37,929 nucleotides of DNA from positions 1-37,929 of the forward strand of contig CAMFLJ010000003.1 of NCBI GenBank assembly GCA_945957335.1. Reading direction: 5' to 3'. Within the stretch, counting starts at the first letter, position 1. The number at the start of each line of letters is the position of its first letter. A model generated the notes under the pieces. The model made no database searches and was not told where the DNA came from. It was given only the letters and a program-made list of their open reading frames with translations. The position numbers and the translations under genes were made by a program. Source of the stretch: an uncultured Actinomycetes bacterium (GTDB lineage Bacteria; Actinomycetota; Acidimicrobiia; Acidimicrobiales; Acidimicrobilacustridaceae). Positions 23,479 through 31,764 of this stretch are shown here, piece after piece.

Positions 23479-24921
23479 TCAGGCGGCGGGGGGCCAGGGG
23501 GCGAGGCGGGGCCAGGGCATGGCCTCCTCGAGGCGCAGCGCCAGGCGCAGCAGGGTGGCCTCGGCGCCCATGCGCCCGACGAACTGCACGCCGAAGGGCA
23601 GGCCCTCGGCGTCGAGCCCGGCCGGCACCGACATGGCCGGCTGGCCGGTGGCGTTGAACGGACCGGTGAACTGGGCGAAGGCGCCGGCGCGGGTGAACAT
23701 CGCCTGGAGGTCGTTGGCGTCGAGGTAGCCGAGGGGCGGCACGGGCGCGGCGATCGTGGGGGAGAGCCACAGGTCGTAGGTGTCGTGGAAGCGGCCGACG
23801 TCGCGGCTCACCTGCTCGACGGCGATGTGGGCGCGGGCGAGGTCGGTGGCCGGGGCCTTGGTGATGCCGTCGTGGATCACCCGGGTGAGCGCCTCGAGGT
23901 CGTCGTCGGTGAGGTCGCGGCCCAGCTCGGCCAGGCGGTCCTCGATGGCCACCGCCGACAGCGCGCCCATGATCGTGCTCATCGCCGACGACACGGCCGC
24001 GCCGTCGATGTCGGGCGAGGCCTCCTCGACCGTGTGGCCGAGGCCGCGCAGCACCTCGGCGGTGCGCTCGATGGCGGCGAGCACGGCGGGGTGGCCCTCG
24101 AGGCCGTTGGGGGTGACCGTGCCGAACCCGATGCGCAGCGTCTCGGGGGCCGACGCCAGGGCGGCGACGAACGAGCCCTCGGGCGGTGCGACCGGGGCGA
24201 CGTAGGGGTCGCCGGTGAGCGGGCCGGCGATCACGTCGAGCAGGGCCGCGCTGTCGCGCACCGTGCGGGTGACGGCGTGGGCGATGCCCATCGGGTAGGC
24301 ACCGACGCCGGGCGCGGGCCACGCCGGGGTGCGGCCGCGCGTGGGCTTCAGGCCGAACAGCCCGCACGACGACGCGGGGATGCGGATCGACCCACCGCCG
24401 TCGTTGGCGTGGGCGGCGGGGACGATGCCGCCGGCCACCGCGGCGGCCGAGCCGCCCGACGAGCCGCCGGTGGAGTGCGTGGTGCGCCACGGGTTGTGGG
24501 TGGCGCCGTGGGCCAGCGGCTCGGTGCTGGCGTTCTTGCCCAGCTCGGGGCTGTTGGTGTTGCCGAGGATGAGCAGGCCGGCGGCCTTGTAGCGGCGGGC
24601 GAGCTCGCTGTCGTGCTCGGCGACGTGGCCGAGCCACAGCCGCGAGCCGCGGGTGGCGGGCAGGCCGGCGACGTCGCAGCCGAGGTCCTTCACGAGGAAC
24701 GGCACGCCGGCGAGGGGACCGGTGGGGCCGGCGTCGGCCTCGGCGAGGGCGGCGTCGAAGCGGTCGGCGACCACGGCGTTGAGCACCGGGTTGCGCTCCT
24801 CGATGCGGGCGATCGAGGCCTCGGCCAGCTCGCGGGCACGGAGCTGCCCGGCGGCCACCAACGCGGCCAGGCCGACGGCGTCCTCGGTGTCGAGCAGCGC
24901 GGCGACGTCGCGATCGGCCAT
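23479..24921 (-). CDS. Amidase signature family hydrolase
   Basis: 480 residues. The Ser-cisSer-Lys triad is K78 (LVKDL), S154 (TGGSSGGS, 151-158) and S178 (GGGSIRIPASS); the 24-residue gap between the two serines equals that in FAAH. These enzymes cut amides, sometimes esters or aryl-amides. The amidase signature continues as CGLFGLKPTRGR. In the nucleophile segment, NDGGGSIR replaces the usual D-x-GGSIR form, a minor change. The start is ATG 24921. It is divergent from an SDR gene (100 bp apart), and the strong hairpin at its end separates it from padR. The substrate is unknown. Confidence 0.94.
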   Translation of the reverse strand: MADRDVAALLDTEDAVGLAALVAAGQLRARELAEASIARIEERNPVLNAVVADRFDAALAEADAGPTGPLAGVPFLVKDLGCDVAGLPATRGSRLWLGHVAEHDSELARRYKAAGLLILGNTNSPELGKNASTEPLAHGATHNPWRTTHSTGGSSGGSAAAVAGGIVPAAHANDGGGSIRIPASSCGLFGLKPTRGRTPAWPAPGVGAYPMGIAHAVTRTVRDSAALLDVIAGPLTGDPYVAPVAPPEGSFVAALASAPETLRIGFGTVTPNGLEGHPAVLAAIERTAEVLRGLGHTVEEASPDIDGAAVSSAMSTIMGALSAVAIEDRLAELGRDLTDDDLEALTRVIHDGITKAPATDLARAHIAVEQVSRDVGRFHDTYDLWLSPTIAAPVPPLGYLDANDLQAMFTRAGAFAQFTGPFNATGQPAMSVPAGLDAEGLPFGVQFVGRMGAEATLLRLALRLEEAMPWPRLAPWPPAA

Positions 24922-25021
24922 GGGTCCCCCTGTGGTCCTACGGCGCCCGACATCGACGCCGTGACGGCTCGGCGCAGCATGGCACGTCCTCCCCGGGGCG
25001 GCCTCCTGCTAGACACGGTCC

Positions 25022-25807
25022 ATGGCTGACGAGGGGGTCCTGGCCGGCACGCGAGCGGTCGTGGTCGGTGGCAGCAGCGGCATCGGGCTGGCCACGGCGC
25101 GCCTGCTGGCCCGCGACGGCTGCCGGGTCACCATCGCCGGGCGCGACGAGGCCCGCCTCACCGGCGCGGTCGTCGGGCTGGAGGTCGAGGGCCTCGAGGT
25201 GTTCCCCGTGCAGTGCGACACCCTGGTCGACGCCGACGTGCAGGCGGCCGTGGCCGCCGCGTCGGAGGGCGACCGCCTCGACATCGCCGTCACCGTCCCC
25301 GGTGGCGGCACGCCGATGAACGTCCTCGACTACGACCCCGCCCAGTTCTCGGCCGAGGTCGACAAGAACGTGTTCCCCGTCTACTCGCTGCTCAAGCACG
25401 CCTGCGGAGCGATGGCCGACGGCGGCTCGTTCGTGGCCGTGTCGTCCACCGCCGCGGTGTTCTCGACCCGCGGCCTGGCGTCCTACCGGGCCGGCAAGGC
25501 GGCGGTCGACGCGCTCGTCGACGTGGCCGCCGACGAGCTCGGCGAGCGGGGCATCCGGGTCAACTCGGTGCGCCCCGGCCTCACCCGCACCGGCAGCACC
25601 GGCGGCATCTTCGCCAACCAGGCCCTGTTCTCGCGCTTCCTCGAGCAGCAGGCCATCAAGCGGGGTGGCGAGGCCGGCGACATCGGCGCCGCCATCCGCT
25701 TCCTCGCCGGCCCCGAGTCGTCGTGGATCACCGGCCAGCACCTCACCGTCGACGGCGGCCACACGCTGCGGGCCATGCCCGACATGCGCCCCGCCGCCCG
25801 GGGCTGA
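25022..25807 (+). CDS. Short-chain dehydrogenase/reductase with atypical NAG motif
   Basis: 261-residue SDR. Cofactor motif GGSSGIG (16-22), S141/S142 (AVSSTAAV), Y155-x-x-x-K159 (YRAGK), and the family ending GQHLTVDGGHTL. R41 (AGRDE) after beta-2 suggests NADP(H). The usual NNAG motif is replaced by VPGGG (92-96). A TAGACA box, weaker than the others, lies 6 nt before ATG 25022, so the gene may be leaderless. It precedes the carboxyltransferase gene by 54 nt in the same direction, so the two are likely co-transcribed; the metabolic link is not obvious. Confidence 0.9.
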   Translation: MADEGVLAGTRAVVVGGSSGIGLATARLLARDGCRVTIAGRDEARLTGAVVGLEVEGLEVFPVQCDTLVDADVQAAVAAASEGDRLDIAVTVPGGGTPMNVLDYDPAQFSAEVDKNVFPVYSLLKHACGAMADGGSFVAVSSTAAVFSTRGLASYRAGKAAVDALVDVAADELGERGIRVNSVRPGLTRTGSTGGIFANQALFSRFLEQQAIKRGGEAGDIGAAIRFLAGPESSWITGQHLTVDGGHTLRAMPDMRPAARG

Positions 25808-25861
25808 CCCGCCCCGTCCCCCTCCGTCACACCGGCCCGTCCCACCGCCCAGGAGCAACCC

Positions 25862-27370
25862 GTGAGCGACCCCACCTCCGACGACCTGCCCGGCGGCTGG
25901 GGCGAGGCCCTGAGCGACCTCGCCGAGCGCCGGGCCCGCGCCCGGGCCATGGGCGGCGAGGAGCGGCTGGCCAAGCGGGCGGCCAAGGGCCTGCTCGACG
26001 CCCGGGCCCGCGTCGAGCACCTGCTCGACCCCGGCTCGTTCCGCGAGATCGGCACGCTCGTGGGCGACGAGATCCCGGCCGACGGCATCATCACCGGCTC
26101 GGGCCTCATCGACGGCCGCCCGGTGATGGTCGGCGCCGAGGACTTCACCACCCTCGCCGGATCGATCGGCAGCGGCTCGACCTCGAAGCGCTACCGCATC
26201 GCCGAGATCGCGCTGGCCGAGCGCATCCCGCTGATCATGCTGCTCGAGGGCGCCGGCCACCGCGGCGGTGGTGGGGGAGGGCGCACGCCCACCGACCTGC
26301 TCATCCAGGCCAAGTGCTCGGGCAAGGTGCCGGTGATCTCCGGGGTGCTCGGCCCGTCGGCCGGCCACGGCGCGCTGATCATCGGCATGAGCGACTTCAG
26401 CGTGATGAGCGCGTCGGGCGCCGCCTTCACGGCCGGTCCGCCGGTGGTGAAGGAGTCGCTCGGCGAGGACATCACCAAGGAGGACCTCGGTGGCCCGTCG
26501 GTGGCGATCCCGAGCGGACTGATCCAGAACCTGGCCCCCGACGACGGCGCCGCCCTCGACGTCATCCGCCACTACCTCGCCTACTTCCCGTCGAGCGCGT
26601 GGTCATACCCGCCGGCCGTGCACGGCGGCGACCAGGGCCACCGCACCACCGACGAGCTGCTGCGGATCGTGCCCCGCGACAGCCGCCGCGTGTACGACAT
26701 GCGCGACGTGGTCGACGTGGTGGTCGACGACGGCTCGTGGTTCGAGGTCCAGCCCGGGTTCGGGCCGGCCATCATCTGCGCCCTCGCCCACCTCGGCGGC
26801 GAGCCGGTCGCCATCGTGGCCAACCAGCCCCAGGTCCTGGCCGGCTCGATCGACGCCGACGCCGCCGACAAGGCGGCCCACTTCGTGAGCGTCGCCGACT
26901 CGTTCCACCTGCCGCTCGTGTTCCTGGCCGACAACCCAGGCATGCTGCCCGGCTCGGCGTCGGAGCAGGCCGGCGTGCTGCGGGCCGGCGCCCGCATGTT
27001 CGCCGCCCAGACCCAGGCCACCAGCCCCAAGCTGCACATGACCCTGCGCAAGGCCTACGGCTTCGGCTCGATGGTCATGTCGATGGTCGGCTTCGACAAC
27101 CAGTCCGCCACCTTCGCCTGGCCCGGCGCCACCCTCGGGGCGATGGGCGCGAGCGCGATGAGCCGGGCCACCGGCGCCGACGTCGACGAGGCCGCCATGC
27201 TGCGCGAGGCCGAGCTGCAGGCCAGCTACCGCTCGGCCGCCAACCTGGGCTTCGACGAGATGATCGACCCCCGCGAGACCCGCAACGTGCTGCTCGACGC
27301 CCTGCACCGGGCGCTCTCGCGCCGCCAGGTCGCGGCCGAGCCGGTCGCCCGCATCGCCATCACCCCCTAG
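25862..27370 (+). CDS. Acyl-CoA carboxylase beta (carboxyltransferase) subunit
   Basis: 502-residue biotin-dependent carboxyltransferase, the subunit that moves CO2 from carboxybiotin to acetyl-, propionyl- or other acyl-CoA. The crotonase-like N lobe (about 30-255) has ARARVEHLLDPGSF and the oxyanion loop at EGAGHRGGGGGGRTP; the C lobe (about 265-500) has FLADNPGMLPGS, RKAYGFGSMVMSMVGF and FAWPGATLGAMGA. No biotin carboxylase or biotin carrier gene is in the window, so the alpha subunit must be elsewhere. GTG 25862 has AGGAG 8 nt upstream. The subclass (AccD type) cannot be fixed here; homologues with the poly-Gly loop are often not true propionyl-CoA enzymes. Confidence 0.92.
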   Translation: MSDPTSDDLPGGWGEALSDLAERRARARAMGGEERLAKRAAKGLLDARARVEHLLDPGSFREIGTLVGDEIPADGIITGSGLIDGRPVMVGAEDFTTLAGSIGSGSTSKRYRIAEIALAERIPLIMLLEGAGHRGGGGGGRTPTDLLIQAKCSGKVPVISGVLGPSAGHGALIIGMSDFSVMSASGAAFTAGPPVVKESLGEDITKEDLGGPSVAIPSGLIQNLAPDDGAALDVIRHYLAYFPSSAWSYPPAVHGGDQGHRTTDELLRIVPRDSRRVYDMRDVVDVVVDDGSWFEVQPGFGPAIICALAHLGGEPVAIVANQPQVLAGSIDADAADKAAHFVSVADSFHLPLVFLADNPGMLPGSASEQAGVLRAGARMFAAQTQATSPKLHMTLRKAYGFGSMVMSMVGFDNQSATFAWPGATLGAMGASAMSRATGADVDEAAMLREAELQASYRSAANLGFDEMIDPRETRNVLLDALHRALSRRQVAAEPVARIAITP

Positions 27371-27377
27371 GGCCAGC

Positions 27378-27426
27378 GCGACCAGTTGCCATCTGTCCCG
27401 GATTCCGGGACATCCGGCAACAGGTC
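27378..27426. repeat. 49-bp repeat, copy 1, with internal dyad
   Basis: Begins GCGACCAGTTGCC and ends GGCAACAGGTC. Inside, GTCCCGG-ATT-CCGGGAC forms a hairpin and GTTGCC pairs with GGCAAC. It matches copy 2 at 44 of 49 bases. Confidence 0.8.
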
Positions 27427-27438
27427 GACGAGCGCCCC

Positions 27439-27487
27439 GCGACCGGTTGCCATCTGTCCGCCGTTCCGGGACATCCGGCAACAGGTC
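27439..27487. repeat. 49-bp repeat, copy 2
   Basis: Starts 61 bp after copy 1. It begins GCGACCGGTTGCC and ends GGCAACAGGTC. Four of the five changes (GCCG in place of CGGA) fall in the hairpin centre and weaken the inner stem. Both copies lie between convergent gene ends, as expected for a bidirectional terminator or a REP-like element. Confidence 0.8.
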
Positions 27488-27500
27488 CGGGAGAGGTGGG

Positions 27501-28757
27501 TCAGCTGGCGGGGCAGCCGTCGTAGCCGCCGGGCGGCAGGCACGCCCGGCCCACCATGCGGGCGATGGTGTCGTAGGAGATCACCCAGCGGCCGTCCTGG
27601 AGGAGGGCGCCACCGTCCTGGGTGAAGTCGAACTCGCCGCTCGGGAGCCGGGTGTGCATGCCGATCAGGATCGTGGCCCGGTCGGGGGCCGTGAGGCGCA
27701 CGGTGAGCAGCGAGAAGTCCGTCGCCGGCTGGCCGCCGACCGCCTGGGCTCCGGACTGGCGACCGGCCGTGGCGAACATCTGGCGGTACTCGGCCGCCCG
27801 GGTCGTGCCGTCCTCGAGGTAGGGGAACGTCTCGACGTCGTAGGGACCGGCGAGCTGCTCGACGGCGGCGCGGATCTGGTCCTCGGCCGACCCCGGGTCG
27901 GCCGGTGTGGCGTCGACGGCTGTCGTGGTCGTGCTCGTCACCGTGGTCGTGGTCGTGCTCACCTCGGTGGTCGGCGTGGGGGGACCGGTCGGGTTGGTGG
28001 TGCGGACCTCGCCGTTGTCGGCCAGGAACTTCGCCCACTCGGCGAACGACACCCGCCGGAGCTTGGACATCTGGTCGGTGAGGGACGCCACGGGCGCCGT
28101 CGGCTCGACGCACGGCTGCTCGACGGTCGGGGGTTGCTGAGCCCACCACGGCGTCGTCGACGTCGGGATGAGTGACGCTCCGGGGTAGCCCGCGCCCCAG
28201 GAGGCCCGGACGGGCTCGACAGGGGGGACGCCGGGCCCGTAGCCCGGGGAGCATTGGAAGAGGGTCAGGCCGAACGGGCTCACCTGGCCGGCGAAGCCGA
28301 GGGGATATAGGCCCACGTAACCCGGGTCGAGCCCCGAGATGGTGAGGGAGCTGAGGAACCAGGCGTGGCCGTCGGGCTCGGCGTACTGGATGTACCAACG
28401 ATCCGGGTCTGCGTAGACACCGATCACCGACGACCCGTCGGGGGGCAGCAGGTAGGTGCCGTCCGGTCCGCCGCCCACGCCCCCGCCGGCGACGACGTCG
28501 GGGCCCTCGGTGCCCGAGCGGGCCACCACGAGGCCGGCGACGGCGACGATCAGCACCACGACGGCGGCGGCCGAGATCAGCCAGGGGCGGCGGCCGGTGC
28601 CGCGTCGATCGGCAGCGGCCTCGACGTCGGCCCACTGCGAGCGGCTCGGGCGCACGTCGTCGGAGAGCGAGCCCAGCCCGAGGCCGTCGAAGGCGGCGGG
28701 GGAGAGGTCGTCGTCGGCCGGGTCGGGGGCGCTGGGGGTGCCGGGGATCTCAGCCAT
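27501..28757 (-). CDS. Membrane protein coupled to ECF sigma factor, possible anti-sigma factor
   Basis: 418 residues, not recognised. A cytoplasmic N-terminus (1-57) contains Asp/Ser-rich segments, then one TM helix (about 58-80, LISAAAVVVLIVAVAGLVVA). The outside part has a Thr-rich linker (TTEVSTTTTTVTSTTTTAV) and a C-terminal region (about 300-418) that reads like a beta-rich GerMN/SnoaL-like domain (TVRLTAPDRATILIGMH, DGRWVISYDTIARMVG). It overlaps the sigma gene by 8 nt. This arrangement, inside segment plus TM plus outside domain behind an ECF sigma gene, is that of an anti-sigma factor, but no HxxxCxxC zinc motif is present. The role is inference. Confidence 0.75.
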   Translation of the reverse strand: MAEIPGTPSAPDPADDDLSPAAFDGLGLGSLSDDVRPSRSQWADVEAAADRRGTGRRPWLISAAAVVVLIVAVAGLVVARSGTEGPDVVAGGGVGGGPDGTYLLPPDGSSVIGVYADPDRWYIQYAEPDGHAWFLSSLTISGLDPGYVGLYPLGFAGQVSPFGLTLFQCSPGYGPGVPPVEPVRASWGAGYPGASLIPTSTTPWWAQQPPTVEQPCVEPTAPVASLTDQMSKLRRVSFAEWAKFLADNGEVRTTNPTGPPTPTTEVSTTTTTVTSTTTTAVDATPADPGSAEDQIRAAVEQLAGPYDVETFPYLEDGTTRAAEYRQMFATAGRQSGAQAVGGQPATDFSLLTVRLTAPDRATILIGMHTRLPSGEFDFTQDGGALLQDGRWVISYDTIARMVGRACLPPGGYDGCPAS

Positions 28758-29406
28758 GGCGCTCGTCCTCCAGGTGCTCGCGCAGGGTGGCCAGGCCGCG
28801 GTGCAGGTGGGCCTTGACGGTGCCCTCGGCGATCGAGAGCTCGCGGGCGGTCTCCGCGGTGGAGAGCCCGCCGAAGTAGCGCAGGGCGACGACCTCGCGC
28901 TGGCGTTGCGGCAGCGTGGCCAGGGCCGACAGCACGGCGTCGCGCCGGGCGTTGCCGGCGGCGGTGGCCTCGGCCGACGGCGTGGTGCCAGCCGGCCGCA
29001 GCGGCACGACCCGGCGCCGGAACCGGCTGCGGCACAGGTTGACCACCGCCGAGCGCACGTAGGCCAGCGGCTCCTCGACAGCGGAACCGGTGCCTGAGCC
29101 GGAACCGGAGCGGTACCGGGCGAGGGTGCGCACGAAGGCCTCCTGCACGACCTCCTCGGCCCCGTCGGTGCCGGCCAGGATCGTGCGGGCCAGGCCCACG
29201 AGCCGGGGGTACGACTCGAGGTACACGTCCTCGAGCTCCGCCGCCCCACCGACCACCACGAGCGCCGGCGGTGGCTCCGCACCGCGCTCCACGATCCCGT
29301 CCGCCACCCGTGCGCCCCTCGCTCCGGCATCCGCCCTGGCATCCGCCGCCAACCATGTCATCACGGGATCAGACGCACGACCGGCCGATCGGTTTACCGC
29401 CGTCAT
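28750..29406 (-). CDS. ECF-type RNA polymerase sigma factor
   Basis: 218 residues. Sigma region 2 is at about 58-95 (EDVYLESYPRLVGLARTIL and AEEVVQEAFVRTLARYR) and region 4 at about 160-210 (LPQRQREVVALRYFGGLS, then AEGTVKAHLHRGLATLREHL). ECF sigmas direct RNA polymerase to stress or envelope promoters. The first 57 residues are an unusual Ala/Arg/Gly-rich extension, and the true start may be at ATG 29361 or later. The overlapping downstream gene is a likely membrane partner. A Ser/Gly-rich insert lies between regions 2 and 4 (about 98-109, RSGSGSGTGSAV). Confidence 0.92.
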   Translation of the reverse strand: MTAVNRSAGRASDPVMTWLAADARADAGARGARVADGIVERGAEPPPALVVVGGAAELEDVYLESYPRLVGLARTILAGTDGAEEVVQEAFVRTLARYRSGSGSGTGSAVEEPLAYVRSAVVNLCRSRFRRRVVPLRPAGTTPSAEATAAGNARRDAVLSALATLPQRQREVVALRYFGGLSTAETARELSIAEGTVKAHLHRGLATLREHLEDERHG

Positions 29407-29501
29407 CGAGAGGGCCGGGAATCGGCAGGGCGGCTGTCAAGATCTGCTCAAGACCTTTGCCGGACAAGGGATCGGTCCGACTCGGCCACCCCTGTGCTGG
29501 C

Positions 29502-29507
29502 TAATGT
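29502..29507 (+). promoter_or_regulatory. -10 box for the SHOCT membrane protein gene
   Basis: TAATGT 53 nt before ATG 29561. A strong AGGAGG site follows in the leader. Confidence 0.5.
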
Positions 29508-29560
29508 CGCCCGGCGGCGGACACGACGTCCGCCCTCGGCAGGCGCCTCAGGAGGCACTC

Positions 29561-29959
29561 ATGGTTCTCGCGGACTGGCACGTTGGTGAGGTCCTCTGGA
29601 CCTTCATCTGGTTCACGTTCATCTTCATCTGGATCTGGCTCGCGATCAGCGTCTTCATCGACATCTTCCGCAGCCACGACCTGAGCGGCGTGGCCAAGGC
29701 GATCTGGATCCTGTTCATCATCATCGTCCCGCTCATCGCGATCCTGATCTACCTGATCGTGCGCGGCGACAAGATGCGCGTCCACGCCGTCGAGGCCCAG
29801 AAGGAGCAGGAGGCCGCGGCCCAGGAGTACATCCGCCAGGCCGCCGGCACCGCCAGCAGCCCGGCCGACGAGCTCCACCGCCTCGCCGACCTCAAGGACC
29901 GCGGCGTCATCGACCAGGCCGAGTTCGACAGCCTCAAGGCCAAGGTCATCTCGGACTGA
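29561..29959 (+). CDS. PLDc_N / SHOCT domain membrane protein
   Basis: 132 residues. Two TM helices (about 11-33 and 47-67) form a PLDc_N-like phospholipase-associated domain with aromatic-rich TWFTF/IWIWLAIS segments, as in FTFIFIWIWLAISVF. A basic/acidic linker (70-90) and a C-terminal SHOCT motif (about 102-130, ADELHRLADLKDRGVIDQAEFDSLKAKVI in outline) follow. SHOCT motifs mediate oligomerisation or regulatory interactions. AGGAGG sits 6 nt before the ATG, giving a firm start. The gene is divergent from the sigma factor gene; a functional link to it is possible but unproven. Confidence 0.88.
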   Translation: MVLADWHVGEVLWTFIWFTFIFIWIWLAISVFIDIFRSHDLSGVAKAIWILFIIIVPLIAILIYLIVRGDKMRVHAVEAQKEQEAAAQEYIRQAAGTASSPADELHRLADLKDRGVIDQAEFDSLKAKVISD

Positions 29960-30021
29960 TCCGCACCCGGTCGGCCCCAGGCTGACCACCAGCTGAACGA
30001 CACGGACGGCTCGGTCCGGGA

Positions 30022-31635
30022 GTGCGCGACGATCTCGTCGTGACCCCGACCGAGCCGTCGTCGTTCCCGCCCCCCGTCGCCGCCGAGCCGTGGGCCCGCG
30101 CCGCCCACAGCGCGGAGCTGATCACCGAGCGCCTGGGCGGTGGCTTCGACATCGCCGTGGTGCTCGGCTCCGGCCTCGGTGCGGCGGCCGAGCGGCTGGG
30201 CCAGACCTCGATGACGATGGCCGAGGCCGGGTTCCCGTCCACCAACGTGGTGGGGCACTCCGGCACGGTGCTGGCCGGCACCGTGGGCGGTGCCCGCGTG
30301 CTGGTGCTGGCCGGGCGGGTGCACCTCTACGAGGGCCACCACCCCCACGCCGTCGTGCACGGCGTGCGCACCGCGGCCCGCCTCGGCGTGCGCCGGCTGC
30401 TGCTCACCAACGCCGCGGGCGGCATCCGCCCGGGGCTGCAGGTGGGCGACCTCGTGGCGATCTCGGACCACCTCAACCTCACCGGCGCCAACCCGCTGAT
30501 CGGCACCCACGACCTGCCCCACGAGCGCTTCGTCGACGTGTCGAACCTCTACCCGCTGGCGCCCGTGGTGGCCGCTGCGGGCGGCATCGACACCGGCGTG
30601 TACGCCGCCCTGCCGGGCCCCAGCTACGAGACGCCGGCCGAGATCCGCATGCTCGCCACCCTCGGCGCCGACCTGGTGGGCATGTCCACCGTGCTCGAGG
30701 CGCTCGCCGCCCACGCCCTCGGCGTGCAGGTCGGCGGGATCAGCCTGGTCACCAACGCGGCCGCCGGCCTGGGTGGCGAGCTGAGCCACGAGGAGGTCAC
30801 CGAGGTCGGGGCCGCCCGCGCCGGCGCGGTGGTCGACACCATCGAGGCCGTCTGCCTGGCCCTCGCCTCCGACGCCGGGGCGGCGAGCCCCGTCGACCTC
30901 GGCGGGCCCCCGCCACCCGCCGCCACCGGGCCGGTGGTCGTGGCCACGCCGATCCCCGAGCCGCGGCCCGACCTGCCGTCGAAGATCGTGCTGGCCAGCC
31001 GCCTCGACCACACCCTGCTGAAGCCCGAGGCGTCGGCTGCCGACGTCGAGCGCCTCTGCGCCGAGGCGACGGAGCTGCGGGTCGCCGCGGTGTGCGTGTC
31101 GCCCACCCGCATCGCCCAGGTCGTCGAGCGCGGGGCCCTCGGGGCCTGGAAGCCGTGCGCCGTCATCGGGTTCCCGTCCGGCGCGCACCTGCCGGCGGTG
31201 AAGGAGGCCGAGGCCCGCCAGGCCGTCTACGACGGGGCCACCGAGCTCGACATGGTGATCAACCTCGGGGCCGTGGCCGACGGGGCGTGGCCGTTGCCCA
31301 CCGAGGAGATCACCCTCGTGCGCCGCTCGATCCCGGCCGGCACCCTCAAGGTGATTCTCGAGACCGCCGCCCTCGAGCCGTGGCAGCTCGAGACCGTCGC
31401 CCGCCTCGCCCTCGACGCCGGCGCCGACTACCTGAAGACCTCCACCGGCTTCCACCCCGCAGGCGGGGCCACGGTGGAGGCGGTGGTGGCCCTGCACTCG
31501 ATCGCCGCCGGCCGGGCCCGGGTGAAGGCGTCGGGCGGCATCCGCGACCTCGACACCGCGCTCGACATGATCGCCGCCGGGGCCGACCGCCTCGGCACCT
31601 CCTCGAGCGCCGCCATCCTCGCCGGCCTCGACTGA
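30022..31635 (+). CDS. Purine nucleoside phosphorylase fused to deoxyribose-phosphate aldolase
   Basis: 537-residue natural fusion. The PNP domain (about 30-280) has phosphate- and purine-site marks GSGLG (49-53), GHSGT (78-82), RVHLYEGH (99-106), TNAAGGI (129-135), YETPAE (202-207) and N245, corresponding to human PNP E201 and N243. A Pro/Ala linker (about 282-318) leads to DeoC (about 319-537) with LDHTLLKPEA (328-337), D410 (ELDMVINLG), Schiff-base K472 (YLKTSTGF) and K502 (VKASGG). PNP frees deoxyribose-1-phosphate; DeoC cleaves the 5-phosphate to acetaldehyde and glyceraldehyde-3-phosphate. The mutase DeoB would be needed between them and is not here. GTG 30022 is used; GTG 30040 is possible. 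Confidence 0.95.
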   Translation: MRDDLVVTPTEPSSFPPPVAAEPWARAAHSAELITERLGGGFDIAVVLGSGLGAAAERLGQTSMTMAEAGFPSTNVVGHSGTVLAGTVGGARVLVLAGRVHLYEGHHPHAVVHGVRTAARLGVRRLLLTNAAGGIRPGLQVGDLVAISDHLNLTGANPLIGTHDLPHERFVDVSNLYPLAPVVAAAGGIDTGVYAALPGPSYETPAEIRMLATLGADLVGMSTVLEALAAHALGVQVGGISLVTNAAAGLGGELSHEEVTEVGAARAGAVVDTIEAVCLALASDAGAASPVDLGGPPPPAATGPVVVATPIPEPRPDLPSKIVLASRLDHTLLKPEASAADVERLCAEATELRVAAVCVSPTRIAQVVERGALGAWKPCAVIGFPSGAHLPAVKEAEARQAVYDGATELDMVINLGAVADGAWPLPTEEITLVRRSIPAGTLKVILETAALEPWQLETVARLALDAGADYLKTSTGFHPAGGATVEAVVALHSIAAGRARVKASGGIRDLDTALDMIAAGADRLGTSSSAAILAGLD

Positions 31636-31650
31636 TCCGCCCGCGGCTCC

Positions 31651-31696
31651 CCGTGGCTCGGATCCGGCCCCTCCAGGGGCGCGAAGCGAGCCACGG
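31651..31696. terminator. Nested hairpin after the PNP-DeoC gene
   Basis: Outer arms CCGTGGCTCG (31651-31660) and CGAGCCACGG (31687-31696) are perfect, enclosing inner arms GCCCCT and AGGGGC (31667-31672 and 31675-31680). It separates the fusion gene from the leaderless mauE-like gene. Confidence 0.5.
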
Positions 31697-31750
31697 CACC
31701 CACCGAGGGCCCGCGACCACCTCGGGGCCGGGCGGGCGGCGCGGGTGGCC

Positions 31751-31756
31751 TATCCT
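31751..31756 (+). promoter_or_regulatory. -10 box for the leaderless Mau-like cassette
   Basis: TATCCT with 8 nt to ATG 31765. It is the only promoter candidate for the four overlapping or adjacent genes that follow. Confidence 0.55.
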
Positions 31757-31764
31757 CGGGTCGC

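Noticed and set aside
22405..25029. 874-codon plus-strand open frame across SDR, padR and amidase
   Set aside because: It crosses three clear minus-strand genes and a terminator-like palindrome; low-complexity product.
27378..27487. The two dyad repeats considered as attachment sites of an integrated element
   Set aside because: They are only 61 bp apart with nothing between them, and no integrase or tRNA gene is near.
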